From contig NZ_WSZK01000015.1 in NCBI RefSeq assembly GCF_009791395.1, positions 248,001 through 312,000 of the forward strand: DNA of 64,000 nucleotides, written 5' to 3'. Below, piece by piece: positions 7,592 through 15,064 of the stretch. The translations under genes and the position numbers were made by a program. Under the pieces are notes generated by a model, which was not told the origin of the DNA, did not search any database, and saw only the letters and a program-made list of their open reading frames with translations. This DNA comes from Halomarina oriensis. GTDB taxonomy: Archaea > Halobacteriota > Halobacteria > Halobacteriales > Haloarculaceae. Every line of letters starts with the position of its first letter. Position 1 is the stretch's first letter.

Positions 7592-8539
7592 TCAGTCCAC
7601 CCGCTCGCGCAAGGCCCCCAGCGTCGCGTGGACGTGCCCGGCGAAGCGCTCGGCGTGGCGTGCCGTCGCCGCTGCGTCGTGCTGGTCCTGGAGATACAGC
7701 GACCGGAAGTACGAGACGAAGTTCAACAGCGAGAACGTCGGCGCACGCTCCTCGAACCGATCGGCGAGCGGCCGGACGGACTCGTAGCCTTCGCGGAACG
7801 CCTCGAAGCGGTGGTCGAGTCCGCCCTCGCCACCGAACACGGGGAGTGCGACCCGCCAGACGTCGAACGCGGGCGGGGCGACCAGCGCGTGCTCGAAGTC
7901 GACGACACCGGTCACCCGCCCGTCGTCGACACCGACGTGGTCGGGGAGCCAGTTGCCGTGACAGCACACCGGGTCGGCAGGCGTCTCGAACACCTCGGGG
8001 TGGTCGCGGGCGAAGACGAGCGCTTCCTCGGCGACGGTCGCCGCCTCGTCGTAGCCGTTCTCGACGAGGTAGCGCCGTTCACGGTCGAGGAACAGCGCCG
8101 CCGTCTCGGGCCACGAGGCCCCGGCACCGACGAGTGCGAGCCCCCGGCCGGATACCCCGGTCGCTACCGGGAAGCCGAATCGGTCGAACCGGCCGGCGGT
8201 ATCGTCGTGGAGTCGGGCCAACCCGGCACCGGCGAGGCGTGCCCACGCCTCGTCCTCGCGGACCGGGCCGGGGAGGCCGTCACACCACCCCGCGACGAAG
8301 TGGTCCTCGCCGGTCCACAGGACTTCGGGAACCGGGAGAGCGGTGTGTTCGGCGACGAACCGTAGTACGGCGGCCTCCGTCGCGGGGTCGCCCGACTCGT
8401 GGGTCGCGCGTTTACAGACCGCGCGCCGGCCCTCGACGGTCACCGCGTGCGTGACGTGCGGTGGGACGCGGTGGAGTTGCCGGTCGACGGTGAACTGGTC
8501 GGTGTGCTGTGCGAGCGCATCGGAGACGTCTCGTGTCAT
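7592..8539 (-). CDS. Aminoglycoside phosphotransferase-fold kinase
   Basis: 315 residues. The protein-kinase-like fold of the APH/choline kinase family is visible: nucleotide-contact Lys in RRAVCKRATHE, catalytic loop CCHGNWLPDHVGVDDG (HxNxxxxH variant with HGN) and metal-binding VTGVVDFEHALVAPPAFD. Family members phosphorylate small hydroxyl compounds such as sugars, choline or antibiotics; the true substrate is unknown and resistance should not be assumed. MTRDVSDALAQH at 8539 is preferred to the in-frame ATG nine codons upstream, where MPPASGEST is not family-like. Confidence 0.8.
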   Translation of the reverse strand: MTRDVSDALAQHTDQFTVDRQLHRVPPHVTHAVTVEGRRAVCKRATHESGDPATEAAVLRFVAEHTALPVPEVLWTGEDHFVAGWCDGLPGPVREDEAWARLAGAGLARLHDDTAGRFDRFGFPVATGVSGRGLALVGAGASWPETAALFLDRERRYLVENGYDEAATVAEEALVFARDHPEVFETPADPVCCHGNWLPDHVGVDDGRVTGVVDFEHALVAPPAFDVWRVALPVFGGEGGLDHRFEAFREGYESVRPLADRFEERAPTFSLLNFVSYFRSLYLQDQHDAAATARHAERFAGHVHATLGALRERVD

Positions 8540-8764
8540 GGTCGATTCCCCTGACGCGGGGGGCACGGTCGGAGGCTGACCGGCGCGGCCGCTCCGACCG
8601 CGGAAGGACGACCGAACCGACGACCGTCCGGCACTTATCTCGTTCGGAGTCGGGTCGGCCGTAGCTACTGTCCGCTCCAGAGACCTATCGAGGAGAAAGG
8701 GTGTCGTTTCGACTGGAACCGTGCCCGGAGTCGGGCTTTTGCGGGTGCAGTCCGGAGGGCGTGT

Positions 8765-8980
8765 ATGGGACTCGACCGTAACGTCGGCGGCATCGACCGC
8801 ATCGGACGCGCCGTCCTCGCCACCGTGTTGGCCGTGTCGACGCTCGGCGCGGTTCTGCGCGGACGTCGTGGACTCGCGACGCTGACGCTCCTCGCCAGTG
8901 CGGGACTCGCGTTCAACGCCGTGACCTGCTTCTGTGGGTTGAACGCGGCGCTGGGACTGGATACGTCCAACGAGGGCTGA
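8765..8980 (+). CDS. DUF2892 (YgaP-type) membrane protein
   Basis: 71 residues, MGLDRNVGGIDRIGRAVLATV opening with the NVG-xxDRxxR motif typical of DUF2892 proteins. Two membrane spans, roughly residues 14-30 and 37-62, the second ending with CFCGLNAALGL. In bacteria this domain is often fused to rhodanese (YgaP); here it stands alone. Role unknown. An upstream tract containing ACTTATC (about 8631) and the near GC-poor stretch 8690-8710 are possible promoters, none clear. Confidence 0.85.
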   Translation: MGLDRNVGGIDRIGRAVLATVLAVSTLGAVLRGRRGLATLTLLASAGLAFNAVTCFCGLNAALGLDTSNEG

Positions 8981-9000
8981 GAAACGAACCGGAAAACCCG

Positions 9001-9124
9001 CATTCCCGAGTGGAGCGAGGGAGTTCTCGGACGAGAGAGCGCAGCGAACGAGCGTCCGACCTCGTTAGCGTAGCTTTCTGCGTCGAGTGGTCACGCGAAG
9101 CGTGACCCGAGGCGTAAAGCGGTA
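9001..9124. other. Convergent intergenic region with hairpins
   Basis: Lies between the stops of the DUF2892 gene and the acyl-CoA dehydrogenase gene. It contains the dyad GGTCACGC-GAA-GCGTGACC at 9089-9107 and GAGCGAGGGAG-type repeats like those beside the structured elements at 5.9 and 32.1 kb, but lacks their CTGGCTGCTAACC core. Probably a bidirectional terminator region. Confidence 0.4.
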
Positions 9125-10288
9125 CTATTCGAACGCGGCGATACCGGTCAGGTCCTGCCCGAGGACGAGCGTGTGGATGTCGTGGGTGCCCTCGTAGGTG
9201 TAGACCGTCTCCAGGTTCGCCATGTGGCGCATCGGCGAGTAGTCGGCCGTGATGCCGTTGCCGCCGAGCATCTCGCGGGCGATGCGCGACTGGTCGCGGG
9301 CCATCCGGACGTTGTTACGCTTGGCCATCGAGACGTGCTGTGGCGTCATCTCGCCGCGCTCTTTCAGTTCGGCGAGCCGGTAGGCGAGCAGTTGGGCGGT
9401 CGTAATCTGGGTCGCCATCTCGGCGAGTTTCCGCTGTTGGAGCTGGAATCGTGCGATGGGGCCGCCGAACTGCTCGCGGTCGGTGGCGTACTGGCGGGCC
9501 GTCTCGAAGCAGTCACGCGCCGCGCCGATAGCGCCCCACGCGATGCCGTAGCGCGCCTGCGTGAGACACGACAGCGGCCCCTTCATCCCCGACACCTCGG
9601 GCAGGACGTTCTCCGCGGGGACGTAGACGTCGTTCAGCCCGATTTCGCCCGTGATTGAGGCTCGCAACGACAGCTTCTCGTCTATCTTGTTCGTCGAGAC
9701 GCCGTCGCGGTCGGTCTCGACGAGGAACCCGCGTACCGGGTCGTCGTCGGCCGAGCGGTCGCGTGCCCAGACGATAGCGACGTCGGCGATGGGGGAGTTG
9801 GTGATCCACGTCTTCGAGCCGTTGAGCAGGTAGCCCTCGTCCTCCGCCTCGGCGTGGGTCGCCATGCCGGAGGGGTCCGACCCGTGTTCGGGTTCGGTGA
9901 GGCCGAAACAGCCGACGGCCTCGCCCGTGCCGAGTTTCGGCAGCCACTGCTCTTTCTGTTCGTCGCTGCCGAACGCGTGAATGGGGTACATCACGAGCGC
10001 ACCCTGGACGCTCGCCATCGACCGCAGTCCCGAGTCACACGCTTCGAGTTCCTGCATCAGGATGCCGTAGGCCGTCTCGGAGACGCCGGGCAGGCCGTAG
10101 CCCTCCAGATTGGGTGCGTAGAAGCCCAGTTCACCCATCTCCTCGATGAGGTCCGTCGGGAAGGTGCCCTCTATCCAGTGCTGGCCCACGTCCGGGCGCA
10201 CCTCGTCGTCGACGAACTCGCGTGCGGTGTCGCGGATCATCCGCTCTTCGGCGTCGAGGTCCGATTCCAGTCCCACGTAGTCGAGCAT
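9125..10288 (-). CDS. Acyl-CoA dehydrogenase, glutaryl-CoA dehydrogenase-like
   Basis: 387 residues, the usual length of the family. Oxidises an acyl-CoA thioester to the 2-enoyl-CoA with FAD, passing electrons to ETF. Seen: GCFGLTEPEHGSDPSGM (substrate and flavin loop), KTWITNSPIADVAIVWA, the FAD-contact RDQSRIAREMLGGNG, and catalytic Glu in TYEGTHDIHTLVLG, a C-terminal form close to glutaryl-CoA dehydrogenases. Specificity cannot be read with certainty. The membrane iron-sulfur protein at 60259-62466 is a plausible downstream electron acceptor system. The ATG at 10288 has a box 26 bases upstream; the longer reading to 10810 lies opposite the HPP gene and is rejected. Confidence 0.92.
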   Translation of the reverse strand: MLDYVGLESDLDAEERMIRDTAREFVDDEVRPDVGQHWIEGTFPTDLIEEMGELGFYAPNLEGYGLPGVSETAYGILMQELEACDSGLRSMASVQGALVMYPIHAFGSDEQKEQWLPKLGTGEAVGCFGLTEPEHGSDPSGMATHAEAEDEGYLLNGSKTWITNSPIADVAIVWARDRSADDDPVRGFLVETDRDGVSTNKIDEKLSLRASITGEIGLNDVYVPAENVLPEVSGMKGPLSCLTQARYGIAWGAIGAARDCFETARQYATDREQFGGPIARFQLQQRKLAEMATQITTAQLLAYRLAELKERGEMTPQHVSMAKRNNVRMARDQSRIAREMLGGNGITADYSPMRHMANLETVYTYEGTHDIHTLVLGQDLTGIAAFE

Positions 10289-10310
10289 AGTCGTGTTGAG
10301 GGTTGCGTCG

Positions 10311-10318
10311 GTAAAAGC
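10311..10318 (-). promoter_or_regulatory. TATA-like box for the acyl-CoA dehydrogenase gene
   Basis: Minus-strand GCTTTTAC centred about 26 bases before the ATG at 10288. Confidence 0.45.
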
Positions 10319-10373
10319 GCTCGTACCCGACCAGTTCCACCGCGCATTTGTCGGTCGCGCGTGTCGTCCGTGT

Positions 10374-10916
10374 ATGTACCAGCGGACCGGTGACCACCGG
10401 GAAGCGTTCCGGACGAGCGTCCTCGCCGCCGGTCTACTCGCCGTGCTGGGCGTCCTGACGTGGGTGAGCGGCGCGAGCGCGCTGTTCCCCAGTCTCGGCC
10501 CGTCGGCGTACGTCCTCGCGCTCAGACCCGACGCCGAGGAGTGTCGGCCCGACCGACTCGTCGGCGGGCACGCCATCGGCGTCGGCGCGGGACTGTTCTC
10601 GTACCACGCGCTGGCCGCCGGGCACGTCGTCGTCACCGACCAGCCACCGCTGTCGGGAGCGGCGCTCGCCCTCGCCGGGGCCGGGGTCGTCTCGCTGGCG
10701 CTCACCGTCGCGCTGATGGTCTGGACGGACCTCCGGCACGCACCGGCGTGTGCGACGACACTCATCGTCTCGCTGGGCCTGCTGTCGACGCTCGCAGACG
10801 GCCTCGTCATCGTCGCGGCCGTGGTCGTCCTCCTCGGGACCCAGCGGACGCTCGCCCTCGCCGAGCACAGGTGGCTCTACCCGACGTTCCGTCGGCTTCG
10901 GAACCGGACGGTCTGA
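10374..10916 (+). CDS. HPP family integral membrane protein
   Basis: 180 residues with four to five membrane spans. LFPSLGPSAYVLALRP, DRLVGGHAIGVGAG and DLRHAPACATTLIVSLG match conserved blocks of the HPP family, which has been linked to nitrite transport in plant chloroplasts and cyanobacteria; the archaeal role is unknown. The ATG at 10374 is used since MYQRTGDHREAF is a normal cytoplasmic lead into the first helix. Its end nearly touches the convergent amidotransferase gene (6 bases). Confidence 0.8.
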   Translation: MYQRTGDHREAFRTSVLAAGLLAVLGVLTWVSGASALFPSLGPSAYVLALRPDAEECRPDRLVGGHAIGVGAGLFSYHALAAGHVVVTDQPPLSGAALALAGAGVVSLALTVALMVWTDLRHAPACATTLIVSLGLLSTLADGLVIVAAVVVLLGTQRTLALAEHRWLYPTFRRLRNRTV

Positions 10917-10922
10917 GCGGCG

Positions 10923-11663
10923 TCACCCCGGGTCCGCGGCCGCATCGACTCGAACCTCGCGCACGTAGTCGGTGAAGTTCTCGAACAGTCGTTTCGCCTC
11001 ACAGGCCGCGGCGTAGTTCTCGGACGTGATGCCCGCGAGGACGCGCTCGATACGTTCCTCGCCGAGGAACCCCTTGCCCTCGGTCACCTCGCGGGCGGTC
11101 GCCTCGTCGTACTCGGGGTGGAACTGGACCCCGAAGGCGTGGCCGACCCGGAAGCCGTGGACGCCGTACTCGTTCTCGGCGAACACCTCGGCCCCCGGTG
11201 GCAGTTCGGCGACCACGTCGCCGTGCGTGGTGAAGACGGTGAACTCGTCGGCCAGTCCGGCGAGCAGCGGCGTCTCGGCGGTTCGCTCGACGGTCCGGTA
11301 GCCGATTTCGAAGCCGGCCTCGGTGTCACGCTCGCCCATCGCCTCGACGGTCCCGCCGAGCGCATTAGCGAGCAACTGGTGGCCGAAACAGACCCCGAGG
11401 ATAGGGAGATCGCGGTCGTGGGCCGCCGCGACCCACTCGCGGGCGTCGTGAATCCACTGCTCGTCGTCGTACGCCGACGCCTTCGACCCCGTGACGACGA
11501 CACCGTCGTAGGGGACGGGACCGTCGGCGGGCGATTCGGGCGGGAGTTGACCGTCGGGCAGGGAGAACTCCGTCAGGTCGGCGTCCAGTTCCCGACGGAA
11601 GTTACGACGGGTGCTCTCGCCGGCGAACGCGGCGTTCAACAGCGCGAGACGTGGCCGTTCCAT
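10923..11663 (-). CDS. Class I glutamine amidotransferase (GMP-synthase-like)
   Basis: 246 residues. A stand-alone class I amidotransferase domain: nucleophile Cys in LGVCFGHQLLANALGG, catalytic His and Glu in FGVQFHPEYDEAT, and an N-terminal Rossmann strand RPRLALLNAAF. Members release ammonia from glutamine or act as gamma-glutamyl hydrolases; many are annotated GMP synthase subunit-like. No partner synthetase lies nearby, so the acceptor is unknown. Start at 11663 (MERPRLALLN) is chosen; the 16 upstream codons are not conserved-looking. Confidence 0.85.
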   Translation of the reverse strand: MERPRLALLNAAFAGESTRRNFRRELDADLTEFSLPDGQLPPESPADGPVPYDGVVVTGSKASAYDDEQWIHDAREWVAAAHDRDLPILGVCFGHQLLANALGGTVEAMGERDTEAGFEIGYRTVERTAETPLLAGLADEFTVFTTHGDVVAELPPGAEVFAENEYGVHGFRVGHAFGVQFHPEYDEATAREVTEGKGFLGEERIERVLAGITSENYAAACEAKRLFENFTDYVREVRVDAAADPG

Positions 11664-11779
11664 CGCGTAAGCGTAGGCTACGGCGTGGTTAGTGCGTTGT
11701 GTTCCGACCACGAGCGACCGCCGTCGCTGGTCGGCCGAGCGCGAAAGAAAGGGGAGTACGGATCGTCGCTGTCCGCCGT

Positions 11780-13852
11780 TCAGGCTTCCGACTCGCCGTC
11801 GAGGTCGATGACGACGGTGCCGGAGTCACCGGCGTCGAGCGTCACCGTCTCGTAGGCGACGAGTTCCTGACCGTCCGCGTTGGCGCGGACGAACGTGGTG
11901 TCGTCGCCGGGCAGTTCGTAGCCCGCGAGCGTCAGCGTGACACCCTCACAGTCGGCGTCGTCCGAGACGCTGACCGTCAGAGTCACTTCACCGCTCTCGC
12001 CGTCGTAGCTGACGGGCGTGTAGCTGACGTGACAGCCCGCGAGGGACTTCGTCACGTTCTCACCGGGCACCATGTGGCTCCCAGTGACCGTGCCGTCCGC
12101 GAGGACGGTCTGGGCCTGGAGCAGGCGACCCTGCGTGCCGTAGAAGTCGGGCGCGTCGTCCTCGTCGTCGCCGTCGACGCCGAGCGTCTCGATGACGTCA
12201 CCGGCCGCGACGTCGATCTGGTAGGCGGGCATGTCCTCACCGTCGCCCACGTCGCCGTCCTGACCGTCGTCCTGGCCGTCGTCGCCGTCGTCCATCCCGT
12301 CGTCGGAGTCGTCGGAGTCGTCACCGTCGTCCATCCCGTCGTCACCGTCGTCCGCTTCGCAGTCGATGACGACCGTCTCCTCACCGACGACCGTCCCGTC
12401 GACGAGCGTCGTCACGTTGTACTCGCCGTTGGCGACGTTCTCGAACGAGACGGTGCCGCCGGCTTCGATGGTTCGGTTCAGCGACGCGTCACCGGTCACT
12501 TCGATGGTGACCGGGACGTCGTTGTCGTTCGTGACGGTCGCGTCCGCACCGTCGACGCTGCAGGTGTACTCGATGCTGACACCGGCAGGGTTCTCCATGC
12601 CGAGGTCGCAGTCGCTCTGCGTGTTCGAGGCCTTCACGTCGATCTGTTCGTCCTCGTAGAACAGACGAACGGTCGCCGACCCGTCGTCGGCCGTCGGGAC
12701 GGTGAAGAACGCCGTCGAGTTCGCGTCGACCGAGAGCGTGCCGTTCACGTCCGTGCCGTAGATGTCGTAGGAGACGTCCACGGCGACGTCGTTCTCGTTC
12801 GTGACCCGGTACTTCGCCAGGTCGTCCTCGGTGTCCGTACAGATGGCGGTGAGCGTGATGTCCTCGGTGTCCACGTTGGGTTCGCCGAGGTCACACTCGC
12901 TGACCGTGTTGGCGTTCTTCGTCTCGACGTTCTCGCCCTCGTACATGAGGACGACCGTCGTCGGACCGCTCGTGTTCACGTTGAAGAACACGTCCTCGCC
13001 GGCGACGGCTTCGACCGTACCGGTCTCGTCGGAGCCAGCCACGCGGTAGTCGAGCGTGACGTTCTGGTCGAGGCTACTGCGGACGCGCATCTGCGAGAGG
13101 CCGTCCTCGCTGTCCGAGCAGATACCCGTCAGCAGGATGCCGTCGTTGACCTCGTCGAGCGTCGGCGGGTTCTCCTCGCCGAGGTCACACTCGCTGACCG
13201 TGTTGGCGTTCTTCGTCTCGACGTTCTGCCCGTCGTACATCAGCACGACCGTCGTCGGGCCGTCCTCGTTCGTCTCGACGTTGAAGAACACGTCCTCACC
13301 GGCGACGGCTTCGACCGTACCGGTCTCGTCGGAGCCAGCCACGCGGTAGTCGAGCGTGACGTTCTGGTCGAGACTGCTGCGGACGCGCATCTGCGAGAGA
13401 CCGTCCTCGCTGTCCGAGCAGATACCCGTCAGCAGGATACCGTCGTCGACGGTGCCGACGTTCAGTTCACCGAGGTCCTTCTCGCTCTGCGTGTTGGCGT
13501 TCTTCGTCTCGACGTTCTGACCGTCGTACATCAGCACGACCGTCGTCGGACCGCTCGTCTCGACGTTGAAGAACGTATCCTGACCAGCCTTCGCGGTGAC
13601 GGTGCCGGTCTCGTCGGAGCCGGCCACGCGGTAGCTGAGCGTCACGTCCTCGTCGAGCGTGCTCCGAACACGCATCTGTGAGAGACCGTCTTCACTGTCC
13701 GATGCGATACCGGTCAGCAGGATACCGTCGTCGACCTCGTCGAACGACAGGTCGTCGTCGTCCTGCATCGCGGGTGCGCCGATGACCATCGCGGCCCCCG
13801 CGGCCGACGTGACCAACAGCGCGGTCATGAGTACGGCGAGTAGCCGCCTCAT
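11780..13852 (-). CDS. Secreted protein with tandem 100-residue beta repeats and an Asp-rich linker
   Basis: 690 residues. The N-terminus MRRLLAVLMTALLVTSAAGA is a Sec signal peptide. From about residue 40 come three near-identical repeats (DDGILLTGICSDSEDGLSQM, VTLDYRVAGSDETGTV, PTTVVLMYDGQNVETKNANT), followed by two diverged ones (to about residue 510). An acidic linker built from DDG, DDS and DGQ units (about 515-550) leads to a C-terminal domain of about 145 residues with two Cys. Repeats have paired Cys (GICSD, ECDLG), which could form disulfides outside the cell. No catalytic motif is seen; an adhesin, S-layer-associated or cell-surface structural role is inferred. It has no obvious C-terminal anchor. 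DNA identity between repeats shows recent duplication. Confidence 0.8.
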   Translation of the reverse strand: MRRLLAVLMTALLVTSAAGAAMVIGAPAMQDDDDLSFDEVDDGILLTGIASDSEDGLSQMRVRSTLDEDVTLSYRVAGSDETGTVTAKAGQDTFFNVETSGPTTVVLMYDGQNVETKNANTQSEKDLGELNVGTVDDGILLTGICSDSEDGLSQMRVRSSLDQNVTLDYRVAGSDETGTVEAVAGEDVFFNVETNEDGPTTVVLMYDGQNVETKNANTVSECDLGEENPPTLDEVNDGILLTGICSDSEDGLSQMRVRSSLDQNVTLDYRVAGSDETGTVEAVAGEDVFFNVNTSGPTTVVLMYEGENVETKNANTVSECDLGEPNVDTEDITLTAICTDTEDDLAKYRVTNENDVAVDVSYDIYGTDVNGTLSVDANSTAFFTVPTADDGSATVRLFYEDEQIDVKASNTQSDCDLGMENPAGVSIEYTCSVDGADATVTNDNDVPVTIEVTGDASLNRTIEAGGTVSFENVANGEYNVTTLVDGTVVGEETVVIDCEADDGDDGMDDGDDSDDSDDGMDDGDDGQDDGQDGDVGDGEDMPAYQIDVAAGDVIETLGVDGDDEDDAPDFYGTQGRLLQAQTVLADGTVTGSHMVPGENVTKSLAGCHVSYTPVSYDGESGEVTLTVSVSDDADCEGVTLTLAGYELPGDDTTFVRANADGQELVAYETVTLDAGDSGTVVIDLDGESEA
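12999..13372 (-). repeat. Exact 300-bp-spaced coding repeat in the secreted repeat protein
   Basis: Bases 12999-13072 and 13299-13372 are identical over 74 bases at an offset of exactly 300, that is one 100-residue repeat unit. A third, more diverged unit lies at about 13590-13670. Third codon positions are identical too, which points to recent duplication or gene conversion. Confidence 0.75.
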
Positions 13853-14187
13853 CGATACACCTCTGGGATAGCGGGTCGGGACGACCCACCTGTGATGGTT
13901 TCCGAGTCCATGCACTTCGTCGCACAACATATCGACTGTTAGTTACACGTCGACTGAGAGAGATTATCGCCCCGCTATCAGTTCGAGCCGAGCCGAGCAG
14001 CAAATCGCCAGACTGCAGCCCGTTATGTTCGAGGATACTGTCAGAAATATCCGTATAACACCGGTTCGGCACAGTCTCTTTCAATAGGATGTCGGTGGAC
14101 GAAAACGTACCGGACCGTCTCGGATCGTGTGTGAGCGCCTCACGTCGTCGACCGCTACGAGGACCGATGGACGGACCCGTGGGGCGG
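13853..14187. other. Upstream region of the secreted repeat protein
   Basis: 335 bases without a gene. The part at 13915-14100 is unusually AT-rich for this chromosome (ACATATCG, GTTAGTTACACG, AAATATCCGTATAACACC, CTTTCAATAGG) and likely holds the promoter and a leader for the minus-strand gene. No convincing small ORF or RNA gene is seen. Confidence 0.45.
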
Positions 14188-14973
14188 TCACCGTCCGAGG
14201 AACCCGACGAGTTCGTCGTTGGCGACCCGCGAGGACTCGACGTGCGCGAGGTGCCGACCCGGTAACGAGACGAACTCCCCGTTCGGCAGGGCGTCGGCGA
14301 GGGCACGACCCGCCTCCTGCGGGACGACCGGGTCGGCCGCGCCGTGACAGACCAGCGTCGGGAGCGTCAGTTCGTACGGCGTGTCGCAGTCGTACGCTCG
14401 GAGCGCGGCGACCTGCGCGTCCCGGACCGCGTCGGGAGCGTCGTCGTCGCGCCACTTCTCGACGCCCACGACGACCTCACGCTGGCGCTCGAAGAACGCC
14501 TCGGAGAAACACGGCGCGAGCGAGTCGGGACCACGGTTCCCGAGCACCGACAGCATCCCCTCGTCGAAGGCGTCACCGGAGAGCGCCGACCCGAAGACGA
14601 CGAGACTCCGGACACGCCCCGACTCGCGGGCACACTCCAGGGCGACCATCGCACCGAGTCCGGCACCGACGAGGTGGACCCGCCGTGCGCCGTGGTCGGC
14701 GAGCACTGCGGCGAGGTCGGCCGCGAGCGTCGCCACGTCGAACGACTCGGCCGTCGTCTCGGAGCGACCGCTCCCCCGGAGGTCGGTGACGACGGCCTCG
14801 AACGGACCGGCGACCGCCGCGTACTGCCACGACCACTGCCAGGCGGCGTAGCCCGCCTCACCGACGAACACGACCGGTCCGGCGTCCGGGACAGCCTCGC
14901 TCTCCGAGGCAGCGGCCCCGCTCTCACCGACTTCGTAGTACAGCCTCGCGTCCTCGCGTTCGACGACTGGCAT
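14188..14973 (-). CDS. Alpha/beta-hydrolase-fold protein lacking the usual nucleophile serine
   Basis: 261 residues with the family layout: VVFVGEAGYAAWQW (oxyanion strand), VVTDLRGSGRSETT, a nucleophile-elbow position, LVCHGAADPVVP with the acid, and a C-terminal GRHLAHVESS with the His. At the elbow the sequence is VGAGLGAMVALECARE, so GxSxG is GAGLG and the serine is Gly. It may be a non-hydrolytic member such as a binding protein, cofactor-independent dioxygenase or haloperoxidase-like protein, or use another residue. MPVVEREDARLYYEVG at 14973 is the natural start; the longer reading is an alaS shadow. Confidence 0.8.
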   Translation of the reverse strand: MPVVEREDARLYYEVGESGAAASESEAVPDAGPVVFVGEAGYAAWQWSWQYAAVAGPFEAVVTDLRGSGRSETTAESFDVATLAADLAAVLADHGARRVHLVGAGLGAMVALECARESGRVRSLVVFGSALSGDAFDEGMLSVLGNRGPDSLAPCFSEAFFERQREVVVGVEKWRDDDAPDAVRDAQVAALRAYDCDTPYELTLPTLVCHGAADPVVPQEAGRALADALPNGEFVSLPGRHLAHVESSRVANDELVGFLGR

Positions 14974-15064
14974 ACCGGACAGTGCGTGAGGCGGTGCTTT
15001 CGGCGTTACGTTCGCCGTGCGAGTGAGCGAGACGACGGGACGGAAGAGGCGAGAGCCGACGCCG

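Noticed and set aside
7592-8539. Antibiotic resistance kinase
   Set aside because: The fold is APH-like but such kinases have many substrates; nothing in the sequence or neighbourhood indicates resistance.
9001-9124. Third copy of the structured element
   Set aside because: Has a similar hairpin-rich look but lacks the CTGGCTGCTAACC core.
11699-13681. 660-residue plus-strand frame
   Set aside because: Antisense to the secreted repeat protein; its own repeats merely mirror the real coding repeats.
12240-13700. Regular repeats suggestive of a CRISPR array
   Set aside because: The period is 300 bases, in frame, with no unique spacers; it is a protein repeat. The DDG-encoding tract at 12240-12360 is coding low-complexity sequence.
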